Assembly: GCA_030037545.1 (NCBI GenBank)
Contig: JASHRF010000118.1
Coordinates: forward strand, 37,110 to 101,109
Reading direction: 5' to 3'
Length of the DNA: 64,000 nucleotides
Origin: Acidobacteriaceae bacterium
Lineage (GTDB): Bacteria > Acidobacteriota > Terriglobia > Terriglobales > Acidobacteriaceae
The notes beneath the pieces were generated by a model. It was not told the origin of the DNA. It did not search any database and worked only from the letters and a program-made list of their open reading frames with translations. This document shows positions 1 through 8,217 of this stretch, piece after piece. Positions within the stretch are counted from its first letter, which is position 1. Each line of letters starts with the position of its first letter. The position numbers were made by a program, and so were the translations under genes.

Positions 1-510
1 CAGCATGCGCTCAATCTCTTTGCCGATGGCGCCGTGGCCTACGATCAGCACCGTTTTGCCGGTCAGGTCTTCAAGCATGACCGGCGGATGGTGCGTGCGT
101 TTGTCGCCGCTGATGGCGGCATAAGCTATGCTGGCCTCGTTGCGGCGGCGCCAGTTCGCGGAGCGCTGAATATCGAGAAACAACGGAAACTGCTTGAGCA
201 AGGTCAGGATGGCGGCCAGCGTCCACTCCGCGGTGGTCACGTTGTGCGCTCCGTGCGCGCTGCAGATGGTCACGTGCGGGCCCACGGTGCCCGGAATCCA
301 CTCCGTCCCCGCCATCATCGAAAGCACCAGGCGCACCCCGCGCAGGTGCGGCCAGGTGCGCTGCGCGCGCGTGGGATAGGGATCGGTGATCCACACGTCG
401 ATTTCGGCATCGTGGTCCATTTTGTCGGAGACGGGAATCAGCTCGATGCCTTCGGGCAGCTCGCGCAGAACTTCCGGCACTAAGGCGGCAGGATATCCAA
501 CTCGCAGCAT
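1..510 (-). CDS. D-isomer-specific 2-hydroxyacid dehydrogenase, C-terminus cut by window edge
   Basis: The reverse strand reads an open frame from an ATG at 510 down to base 1 with no stop. It begins MLRVGYPAALVPEVLRELP, and near residues 150-170 it has the dinucleotide-binding stretch GKTVLIVGHGAIGKEIERML, a GxGxxG Rossmann motif. Proteins of this family reduce 2-keto acids or oxidise D-2-hydroxy acids with NAD(P). The N-terminal half fits the substrate-binding lobe (DVWITDPYP, then a region like LSMMAGTEWIPG). The catalytic Arg/Glu/His lie beyond the window, so the substrate cannot be assigned. It is downstream of, and on the same strand as, the GT39-like gene about 100 bases away. Confidence 0.8.
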   Translation of the reverse strand, partial: MLRVGYPAALVPEVLRELPEGIELIPVSDKMDHDAEIDVWITDPYPTRAQRTWPHLRGVRLVLSMMAGTEWIPGTVGPHVTICSAHGAHNVTTAEWTLAAILTLLKQFPLFLDIQRSANWRRRNEASIAYAAISGDKRTHHPPVMLEDLTGKTVLIVGHGAIGKEIERML

Positions 511-613
511 GGAATTCAGGGAGGGCCCGGCACGGGGCTGCTCTGATGTTACGCCATGGCCTATGCGCATCCGCACCGGGCGAGCCAAGGGCCTGCTGAA
601 ACGTCGTGCTCGG

Positions 614-2140
614 TTATTGAGCGCCAGATTCAGGATTCGCCGCACCTGTCCTTCGCCCTTGCGGCGCGACTCTGCTAATAGCAGCGGCCACAGCCACGCC
701 GCCCAGCGCAAAAATCATCGGAAAACATTCCAGCGTATAGCGCGCTTCGGGCGCTTCCACGGTCAGCAGCAACGCGCTGCGCAGCAGCATGTAGGCGAGC
801 AGGGCCTTCCAGTAACGCGGGCGCAGCCACAGGCCGGTGGCCGCCAGCAGCAGGAAGAGAGCGTTCAGTCCGGTGTAGAACCAGCTGAAGCGGGTCTCTG
901 CGTTGTGGTGCGCGTAGACCCACCAGTCAAGATCGATGTTCAAGTTCTCGACGCGGGGCCTGAGCCACATGTCAGCCACACGGCCCAGCGGCAGCCACAC
1001 GTAATAGCGCCAGGGATGGGCGGCCACGCGCGCGGCAGCCAGACGCGCAAAGGCGGCGTCGATCTGCGGCGTCAGATTCTCGCCGTGGGTGTTGTAGTCC
1101 TGCGCCAGCGCAACCGTCGCGGCGCGCTGCGCGGGAGAATCGAAGGCGCGGCTGGGGAGCTGGCTCACGTCCAGTGCGCCGTCGGGAACGGGCCAGTAGA
1201 TTTGATAAGTGGAGATGAAGTCGAGGCACCAGGTTTTGACCCAGCGCTCCCAACCCGGGTAGGTGTCTTCGCCGGGGTCAGTGGCCAGGCGCGGGACCAG
1301 CGGCTCAAAGACGTGAAAGACGCGCCAGTTGCGCCACGTCCATGCGGCAAACGGCGCCAGCGCGAGCAAGGCGCAGACAATCGCCTTCGTAACCGCCCCG
1401 CTCTTCGGCGCGCCGCGCAGGCTCATCAGCATCAGGGGCGCAAAAGCAATGGCCGCCAGCGCGCCATCGGGGCGGAGCAGCGTTGCATAGGTCACGGCGA
1501 AGGTGAAGGTCAGCGCGCTTCCCCATCCCGGCCCCACACCCCATCGGCCAAGACCTGCCGATGGGGGTCCCGGCTGCTCGTGGAAGCGGCCCATGGACCA
1601 CATGGCCAGGGCGAGCACAAAGAGAGTTGGCGCCTCAGCCAACGGCATCGCCGCGTAGGAGGCCGTGAACGGGCACAGTGCGGCCAGCCACAGCGTAGCC
1701 AGTCCGCTGCGGCGGGCAAATGCCTCATCACGGTCCCGGATGCTGCGTGCAGCCAGTCGCGCAAAGTCGGCCAGCAGCAGGCAGCCTGCCAGCTCCAGCG
1801 CAATGGCCACGCAGGCCGCGGACCAGTAGTTTTCCATGCCGAAGAGCCGGAAGCAGGCCGCCAAAAACAGTGGATATCCGGGCAGCCGCATGAGCGTGGG
1901 AGCGAGCGCGCCGTTGGGCGCGGTCAGGGCGTAGCGGCCATGCAGCAGCAGGTTCTTGGCGATGCCGCCGTAGATGAGCGAATCGCCATTTACATCAAAG
2001 ACCGAGGGCAGCATCCAGATGCGCAACCCCAGCCCGCAAGCGAGCGCCAGCCCGCCAACGACAGCTACTCCGGCTGTCAGGCCTGTCCTGACGCGCATGG
2101 CGCCCGCCCGCGCGCATTGACTCTCTTGGACGCCTTCCAT
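614..2140 (-). CDS. Multi-pass membrane glycosyltransferase, GT39/ArnT-like
   Basis: About 508 residues when started at the ATG at 2140 (MEGVQESQ); the open frame extends further upstream, but that extension is Arg/Ser-rich and not membrane-like. The protein has one N-terminal hydrophobic helix, the segment DVNGDSLIYGGIAKNLLLHGRYAL typical of the first periplasmic loop of polyprenyl-phosphate sugar transferases (acidic residue near the first helix), then roughly ten hydrophobic segments. Such enzymes transfer a sugar from a lipid-linked donor to a protein or glycan outside the membrane. Donor and acceptor are not deducible here. A later in-frame ATG (MRVRTGL) is an alternative start. Confidence 0.72.
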   Translation of the reverse strand: MEGVQESQCARAGAMRVRTGLTAGVAVVGGLALACGLGLRIWMLPSVFDVNGDSLIYGGIAKNLLLHGRYALTAPNGALAPTLMRLPGYPLFLAACFRLFGMENYWSAACVAIALELAGCLLLADFARLAARSIRDRDEAFARRSGLATLWLAALCPFTASYAAMPLAEAPTLFVLALAMWSMGRFHEQPGPPSAGLGRWGVGPGWGSALTFTFAVTYATLLRPDGALAAIAFAPLMLMSLRGAPKSGAVTKAIVCALLALAPFAAWTWRNWRVFHVFEPLVPRLATDPGEDTYPGWERWVKTWCLDFISTYQIYWPVPDGALDVSQLPSRAFDSPAQRAATVALAQDYNTHGENLTPQIDAAFARLAAARVAAHPWRYYVWLPLGRVADMWLRPRVENLNIDLDWWVYAHHNAETRFSWFYTGLNALFLLLAATGLWLRPRYWKALLAYMLLRSALLLTVEAPEARYTLECFPMIFALGGVAVAAAISRVAPQGRRTGAANPESGAQ

Positions 2141-2357
2141 ACGATTCTCAATGTATAGCGTAGACCGTTTGCGCGCTGAACAGAACCTGCCGGAACTGCC
2201 AACCGGGCTGGGCGCAGAGTCACCGCGCGCTGCCGCCCGCGTCCAATAGATGCCGGGGTGCGTTGCAGCGGGCGACGCGTGATTCCTGGACAACCCGGTA
2301 CCGTAATTGGAGACGGCGCCGGCAACGCTATAGAGCCCGCGGAGACGCTACCGGCCG

Positions 2358-5300
2358 ATGCCAGAACGCCAGATTTTTTTCGATCCGCAACGCAAGCGCT
2401 GGAAGCGGCTGCGCCGCATTCTGGATGCTGCCGCGGTGCTGTCGACGCTGGTCGTGGCAGCCTTTATCTTCAGTGCTTTCCGCGGCCAGCGGCTGCCCGG
2501 GCTGTTGCTGCCCGTGCCCCGCCACAACTTCCGCGCCCTGCCCGATCGCACCCCACTGCTGCGCAAAACCAAGGTGCAGCGCCCGGCGCGGCGCAAAACC
2601 AATCGCCGCCCCTCCGACATCCCCCTGAACACCGGTGAGGGCCTGCGCGCCGCCTATTACGTGCAGGACGACGCCGCCAGTTACACCTCGCTCAAAGAAC
2701 ATGTTCACCAGATCGACATGCTTTTTCCGCAGTGGCTGCACGTGGACTCTCCCAGCGGCACATTGATGGCCATGAGCGGCGACAACCTGCATGAGTTCCC
2801 GGTGATCGAGGGTGATACCGTCCACGATCCCGACTACCTGAACAAAGTGAAGCGCGTGGTTCTGGCACCGCCGGCGGAAACTGAAATCTTTCCCCATCTC
2901 AACAACTACAACCCGCACACGCAGAGCTGGGACGAGGGCTTGGGCGCGGTGCTCCAGAATCCGGATAAGAGCGCCGCGCTGCGCGACCAGATTATGCGCT
3001 TCCTCATCGCGTATCCGGTCTATCGCGGTCTCTCGCTGGACATCGAAAGCATTCCCGACGACGCCGACCCGGCTTATATTGCGTTCATTCAGGCGCTCTA
3101 TGCCCAGATGCATCCGCGCAATCTGCGCCTCTACGTCAACGTAGCTGTAGCCACCAGCGACGCCGACCTCAAGACCATCGCCGCCAACTCCGACGGCATT
3201 ATCCTGATGAACTACGACCAGCACGAGCAGAACAGCGACCCTGGTCCGGTGGCCGCGCAAAGCTGGTTTGTCGGCAATCTGCAGCGTGTCCTCAAGCTGG
3301 TGCCCCGCAACAAGATCATCTGCGCCATCGGCAACTACGGCTATGACTGGACGCTCTCCATCCCCAACCCCAAGGACCGCCGTCACCGCAAGCCGCAGGT
3401 GCTGGACACGGAAGATTTATCGGTCTCCGACGCCTGGGAGCGCGCCTCCGACGCCGACGCCGACCTCGACCTGAATTACGACACCCTCAACCCCCACTTT
3501 GAATACATCGACGAAGACAATAACCAGCGCCACGTAGTCTGGTTCCTCGATGCCGTGACGGTTCTCAACGAGATGCGCGCCGCGCGCCAATTGGGGCTGG
3601 AGACCTTCGCGCTATGGCGGCTGGGCGAAGAGGACAGCTCGCTTTGGAGCATCTGGGACCGGCCCAGCGCTCCCGAATCGCTCCAGGCGCTGGGCACGGT
3701 GCTGCCCGGACACGATGTGGACACGGAGGGCGACGGCGACATCCTGCGCATCACCGGGTTGCCGCAACCCGGCAGGCGCACCGTCGAAGTGGATACCGAC
3801 GAGCCCGACCCGCGCAAGAAGCTCATCGTCGACGAGCACATGGATGTCTATCCGCGCACTTACACCATCGAGCAGTACGGCTACCACCCCAAGGAGATTG
3901 CGCTCACATTCGACGACAGCCCCGATCCCACCTGGACGCCGAAGATCCTCGACATTCTCAAAGCCAAGCATGTCAAAGGCACTTTCATGGCCATTGGCTC
4001 AGAGGCTGCGCAGCACGTAGGCCTGATGCAACGAATTGTCCGCGATGGCAACGAGATCGGCAACCATACCTGGACCCACCCCGACATCAGCGAAATCTCC
4101 ACGCGCCAGCTCGATCTCGAAATCAACCTCACGGAACGCCTTTTTGAGAGCAAGCTGGGCGTGCAGCCGCTTTATTTCCGTCCCCCCTACGATATCGACG
4201 AAGAGCCCGACACCGACGACGAGGCCGCGCCAGCGTGGCGCATTCAGCAAAAGGGTTACATCATCGTGGGCAGCAAGGTCGACACCGACGATTGGGACGA
4301 GCATCCGCGCAAGACGCCGCAGGAGATCACGCAGTCGGTGCTTACGCAACTGAACACCATGAAGACCAAGCCGCAGTTCAGCGGCTCCATCATCCTCATG
4401 CACGATGGCGGCGGCGACCGCTCCGCCACCGTGGCCGCGCTTCCCGTGCTCATTGACGCGCTGCGCGCCCACGGCTACACCCTGGTCCCGGTTTCCGCGC
4501 TAATGGGCAAGACCACCGCGCAGGTCATGCCCCCGCTCACCTTCTGGGCGCGCGTCCGCACCATTCCCGACTCCATCGCCTTCTCCGCGCTCGACGCTGT
4601 CGGCACCTTCATTGTGATGGTCTTCTTCGTCGGCGATGTGCTCATGAGCGCGCGCCTGATCATCGTCGGATTCATGGCCATTATCGACCGCCTGCGCCGG
4701 CCCCACCGCGAGGCGTCGCCGGGCTACAATCCGCGCGTGGCCGTGCTCATTCCCGCCTATAACGAAGAGAAGGTCATCGTGCGCACCATCCGCTCGGTGC
4801 TCAATTCCGATTACAAGAACCTGCACGTGATCGTCGTCGACGACGGCTCCCACGACCGCACTGCCGAGGTTGCCATCGCCGCCTACAGCAAGGAGATCGC
4901 CGCCGGCCGCGTGCAGGTCTTCAGCAAGCGCAACGAGGGTAAGGCCACCGCCCTCAACTATGCGCTGGAGCGGATCAACGAAGAGATTTACATTGGCATC
5001 GACGCCGATACCGTGGTCGCCACCGACGCCATTTCCAAGCTGGTCTCGCACTTCGAGGACGCCACCATCGGCGCCATGGCCGGCAACGCCAAGGTGGGTA
5101 ATCGCGTGAACCTGTGGACGCGCTGGCAGGCACTCGAGTACATCACCAGCCAGAACTTCGAGCGCCGGGCCATGGACTTATTCCACGTGGTTACAGTGGT
5201 GCCCGGAGCCATCGGCGCGTGGCGCACCGCGCCCGTGAAAGCCGCCGGCGGCTATCCGCTCAATACCGTGGCCGAAGACGCCGACCTTACCATGAATCTG

Positions 5301-5888
5301 CTCGAGCAGGGCCTGAAGGTGGACTACGAAGATCGTGCGCTGGCCTACACTGAAGCGCCAATCGATATGAAGGGCCTGATGCGCCAGCGCTTTCGCTGGT
5401 CGTTCGGCATTCTGCAATCGTTATGGAAGCATCGCGCCGCGTTTACCAAGAACCTGGCGATGGGACTCTTCGCGCTGCCCAACATTCTTATTTTCCAGAT
5501 GCTCCTGCCCCTGGTGTCGCCGTTCATCGACATCATGTTCGCGGCCGGTGTGGTGAATTATTTTGTCGATCGCCACTACCACCCCGAAGCGGCCTCGCCC
5601 GCCAGTTTTGAAAAGCTGGTGGCCTACTTCCTCGGCTTCCTGCTCATCGACTTCGTCACTTCGTCGCTGGCCTTCAGCCTGGAGCGCCGTCATCCGGCCA
5701 ACAAGGGCGACGGCTGGCTGCTCTTCCACATCTGGCTGCAGCGCTTTGCCTACCGGCAAGTGTTTTCGGTCGTATTGTTCAAGACCCTCAAGCGCGCCAT
5801 CGACGGCAAACCCTTCACCTGGGATAAGCTGGAGCGCACGGCGACGATGAGCAAACACACCGAGGCGCTGGTGGAGTCGGTGCAGTAA
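2358..5888 (+). CDS. Three-domain polysaccharide protein: GH18-like + NodB deacetylase + GT2 synthase
   Basis: 1176 residues. One signal-anchor helix (about residues 25-45) is followed by a GH18-like barrel with the acidic pair D228/E230 in LSLDIES. A NodB polysaccharide deacetylase domain follows (ALTFDDSPDP, metal/catalytic D519-D520; GNHTWTH with H570 and H574). Then come a transmembrane segment and a processive family 2 glycosyltransferase: LIPAYNEE near 797, VVDDGS near 827, IDADT near 881, ED at 973-974 and QRFRW at 1010-1014. The C-terminus has further membrane helices. The GT2 motifs match hyaluronan/chitin/PNAG-type synthases, so it probably makes a beta-linked amino-sugar polymer inside and deacetylates or trims it outside. 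The combination is inferred to act on one polymer. No adjacent pga-like genes are present. Confidence 0.9.
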   Translation: MPERQIFFDPQRKRWKRLRRILDAAAVLSTLVVAAFIFSAFRGQRLPGLLLPVPRHNFRALPDRTPLLRKTKVQRPARRKTNRRPSDIPLNTGEGLRAAYYVQDDAASYTSLKEHVHQIDMLFPQWLHVDSPSGTLMAMSGDNLHEFPVIEGDTVHDPDYLNKVKRVVLAPPAETEIFPHLNNYNPHTQSWDEGLGAVLQNPDKSAALRDQIMRFLIAYPVYRGLSLDIESIPDDADPAYIAFIQALYAQMHPRNLRLYVNVAVATSDADLKTIAANSDGIILMNYDQHEQNSDPGPVAAQSWFVGNLQRVLKLVPRNKIICAIGNYGYDWTLSIPNPKDRRHRKPQVLDTEDLSVSDAWERASDADADLDLNYDTLNPHFEYIDEDNNQRHVVWFLDAVTVLNEMRAARQLGLETFALWRLGEEDSSLWSIWDRPSAPESLQALGTVLPGHDVDTEGDGDILRITGLPQPGRRTVEVDTDEPDPRKKLIVDEHMDVYPRTYTIEQYGYHPKEIALTFDDSPDPTWTPKILDILKAKHVKGTFMAIGSEAAQHVGLMQRIVRDGNEIGNHTWTHPDISEISTRQLDLEINLTERLFESKLGVQPLYFRPPYDIDEEPDTDDEAAPAWRIQQKGYIIVGSKVDTDDWDEHPRKTPQEITQSVLTQLNTMKTKPQFSGSIILMHDGGGDRSATVAALPVLIDALRAHGYTLVPVSALMGKTTAQVMPPLTFWARVRTIPDSIAFSALDAVGTFIVMVFFVGDVLMSARLIIVGFMAIIDRLRRPHREASPGYNPRVAVLIPAYNEEKVIVRTIRSVLNSDYKNLHVIVVDDGSHDRTAEVAIAAYSKEIAAGRVQVFSKRNEGKATALNYALERINEEIYIGIDADTVVATDAISKLVSHFEDATIGAMAGNAKVGNRVNLWTRWQALEYITSQNFERRAMDLFHVVTVVPGAIGAWRTAPVKAAGGYPLNTVAEDADLTMNLLEQGLKVDYEDRALAYTEAPIDMKGLMRQRFRWSFGILQSLWKHRAAFTKNLAMGLFALPNILIFQMLLPLVSPFIDIMFAAGVVNYFVDRHYHPEAASPASFEKLVAYFLGFLLIDFVTSSLAFSLERRHPANKGDGWLLFHIWLQRFAYRQVFSVVLFKTLKRAIDGKPFTWDKLERTATMSKHTEALVESVQ

Positions 5889-6044
5889 TGCCGCCCTTCG
5901 TGGTTCGTGATTCGTGGGTCGCGCGATCCTGCCCTGACACAAGGCTAGCTGGAATACGGTGAGAGCATCTGGACGGCAGTCCCCACGGTATAAACTTGCT
6001 GTTCGCGTTCAGATGATGTTCCGGCCGTGCGAATTGGAAACGCC

Positions 6045-6235
6045 ATGCGCAAGCTTCTGTTGGCTCTCCCTCTCGGCTTTGCATCCGTTTTTATTCCGGC
6101 CCAACCGGACCGCTTCGGCGCGCCACGAACACTTCGTCCGCGGCGTCCAGGCGCCCTATGACCTTCGAGGACATGATGAAGATGAAGGGGCTGGGCGAAA
6201 CGGCCGTCTCCCACGATGGCAAGTGGCTGGCGTAA
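6045..6235 (+). pseudogene. Decayed N-terminus of an S9-family peptidase
   Basis: An ATG at 6045 starts MRKLLLALPLGFASVFIPAQ, a clear signal peptide, which ends at TGA 6159-6161. One frame over, the bases just before and after 6158 read RRPMTFEDMMKMKGLGETAV and then SHDGKWLA followed by TAA at 6233-6235. This second block matches the usual start of mature S9 prolyl-oligopeptidase-like proteins (MTFEDMM..K.LG..AVSPDGKWLA). The two parts therefore look like one gene start broken by a frameshift, and everything after the first propeller strand is missing. The flanking bases 5889-6044 and 6236-6293 contain nothing else recognisable. Confidence 0.6.
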
Positions 6236-6293
6236 TCCATCAGGGCAAGCGAGCGCATTGTTCCACCCCAACCAAGAACTGTGAACTGTGCCT

Positions 6294-7043
6294 TCACCCG
6301 CCCATGAACATGCCGCCGTTCACGTCCAGTACATGCCCGGTGATGTACGCGGCCGCATCGGAGGCCAGAAAGGCCACGGCCTGCGCAATTTCCACGTCCG
6401 TTCCAGCGCGGCCGAGAGGAATGGCCGCCAGCATCGCCGCGCGCTGCTTCTCGTCGAGCACGGCGGTCATGGGCGTCTCGACATATCCCGGCGCAACCGC
6501 GTTCACCGTTATCCCGCGCGAAGCCACTTCGCGCGCCAGAGAGCGCGTCAAGCCGATCAATCCGGCCTTGGATGCGGCGTAGTTCACCTGTCCCGCCTGC
6601 CCGGTGCGGCCCACTACGCTCGATAGATTCACGATGCGTCCCCAGCGGTTTCTGAGCATGGTGCCGAGTAGCGCCTGCGTCAGCAAAAACGCCCCCGTCA
6701 GGTTGGTGGCCAGAACGTCGTCCCAATCGGCGCGCTTCATGCGCAGCATCAGCCCGTCGCGGGTAATGCCGGCGTTGTTTACGAGGATTTCGACTTTGCC
6801 GAATTGTTCCAAAGCGCTCTTCGCGCACGCCTTGATCGAATCTTCGCTGGCGATATCGAGCGCGAACGCGGCAGCCTTGCCGCCGGCGGCTTCGATCTCC
6901 GCGACCGCTGCGGCCAGTTTGGCCTCATTACGCGCCGCCAGCGCCACGGTAGCTCCGCGCCAGGCGAGTTCCAGCGCACACGCGCGCCCAATTCCCTGCG
7001 ATGCCCCGGTCACCAGGGCAATTCGCCCATCCAAATTTCCCAT
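6294..7043 (-). CDS. fabG: 3-oxoacyl-[acyl-carrier-protein] reductase
   Basis: 249 residues, the standard length for FabG. It catalyses NADPH-dependent reduction of 3-ketoacyl-ACP in the elongation cycle of type II fatty-acid synthesis in the cytoplasm. The N-terminus has the cofactor motif TGASQGIGRA, the middle has NNAGITRDGLMLRMK, a stretch characteristic of FabG rather than general SDRs, and the active site shows Ser in NLSSVVGR and YAASK for Tyr/Lys. The C-terminus ITGHVLDVNGGMFMG also fits FabG. It stands outside a full fab operon; the DUF2071 gene 110 bases upstream is on the same strand. Confidence 0.93.
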   Translation of the reverse strand: MGNLDGRIALVTGASQGIGRACALELAWRGATVALAARNEAKLAAAVAEIEAAGGKAAAFALDIASEDSIKACAKSALEQFGKVEILVNNAGITRDGLMLRMKRADWDDVLATNLTGAFLLTQALLGTMLRNRWGRIVNLSSVVGRTGQAGQVNYAASKAGLIGLTRSLAREVASRGITVNAVAPGYVETPMTAVLDEKQRAAMLAAIPLGRAGTDVEIAQAVAFLASDAAAYITGHVLDVNGGMFMGG

Positions 7044-7153
7044 GTCGTAGGAATGCCTTTCAGTGGACCATTATAGGAGGCGAAGAGAACGGTCCACGTG
7101 CACCGTTCGCGGCTTACAGCTTCCTTGTTCCCTCCTTCCCCTGGTCCCTGCCT

Positions 7154-7963
7154 TTATCCCGTCGGTGCCGCCACGGCGGTCACCGGCCGTCCGGCCAGCG
7201 CCGGCCTCACCAGTTCTGCCGGCCATACATACACGGCCAGGCGTCGCGAATAGTGCAGCACCGGCGCCGCATTCGGCAGTTTGATGCCGATGGAAGCAGC
7301 CAGATCGTTGCGCTCGATTTCGGCTTCGGCATCCTCGAGCGGCCACGGAATGTAATGCAGGCTGGCGCGGATGGGCTGGCCTGCCCGGTTGGAGCTGAAA
7401 AGGCAGGAGCGCTCCGTAACGAAGCTCTCGAAAGAGCCGCCGCGCATCTCCGCCGACCGGCGCGTGGGACCGAGACCCCGGTAGCGCGCTTTAAAGAATA
7501 CCGGCCGGCCGCCAAACCTCCGCCGGCTATAGAACTCGAACTCCCGATCCGCGCGCTCTTCGAGCCGCATCTCCGCCCAGTAGTAGGGCAGGTGATAGAC
7601 CATGCGGGCCACGCCCACCGCCAGCAGGTTGCTGGCATCGATCGAAAAACAGTAGATTCCAGGGGTCCCGGTGAACCGGTCGCGAACATAGGTGCGCAGG
7701 TTGAGGTCCGGAAAACCGCGCACCCCGGGCACCGGAGGCACTCCCCGAATCTTGATGCGGTCAAGCCAGAACGGCACTGCGCCCAGCCAAGCCGATTCCT
7801 GAAAGGTATCCACCTCCATCCACTCCGGCAGCAGCGGGGCAATCACTGAGGCGGGAATCGGCCAATGCGCAAAAAGAAGATCGTTCCAGCGCTGCGTCAT
7901 CGCCCACCGGCCCGCCGGCAGCGGCCGCGGCTTATGCGACGTTCGGAACAGATACTCCTGCAC
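7154..7963 (-). CDS. DUF2071 (YqjF-like) protein
   Basis: 269 residues with the features of the DUF2071/YqjF family: an opening MTQRWNDLLFAHWPIP, then LLPEWMEVDTF, LRTYVRD and FSIDASNLLAVGVARMVYHLPYYWAEM. Members are soluble cytoplasmic proteins of unknown activity, structurally related to acetoacetate decarboxylase. No signal peptide or membrane helix is visible. The 3' end and the bases just after it (7121-7160) run into a pyrimidine-rich stretch of repeated TCCCT units, similar to low-complexity DNA at 10264-10308 and 61205-61228. Function unknown; the family call is good. Confidence 0.85.
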   Translation of the reverse strand: MQEYLFRTSHKPRPLPAGRWAMTQRWNDLLFAHWPIPASVIAPLLPEWMEVDTFQESAWLGAVPFWLDRIKIRGVPPVPGVRGFPDLNLRTYVRDRFTGTPGIYCFSIDASNLLAVGVARMVYHLPYYWAEMRLEERADREFEFYSRRRFGGRPVFFKARYRGLGPTRRSAEMRGGSFESFVTERSCLFSSNRAGQPIRASLHYIPWPLEDAEAEIERNDLAASIGIKLPNAAPVLHYSRRLAVYVWPAELVRPALAGRPVTAVAAPTG

Positions 7964-8217
7964 AGCCCCTCCCGCGAGCTTCGGCCCCCCATAGGGCGGA
8001 ATTTCACCTGCTCGCTCTTGATCTTGGGCACCTCTCGTTCGGGCAGTCTGCCTGGGAGGTTTTGGGCCCCGAAATGGATTTCTGACTTTACTTTAGATCA
8101 ATTCTGCCGCGCCGCGCCCGAACAAATTTCGCCCGAACCTGCCGCGAAAACCCCGGGCTCAACAGCGTTCCAACCGGTGGACCGCTCTATGCCGTATTCT
8201 GTTCGCGAGACGCGCAC

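Noticed and set aside
386..2158. 590-residue frame on the + strand
   Set aside because: It lies antisense to the GT39-like gene and is Gln/Arg/Gly-rich with no hydrophobic core; high-GC shadow.
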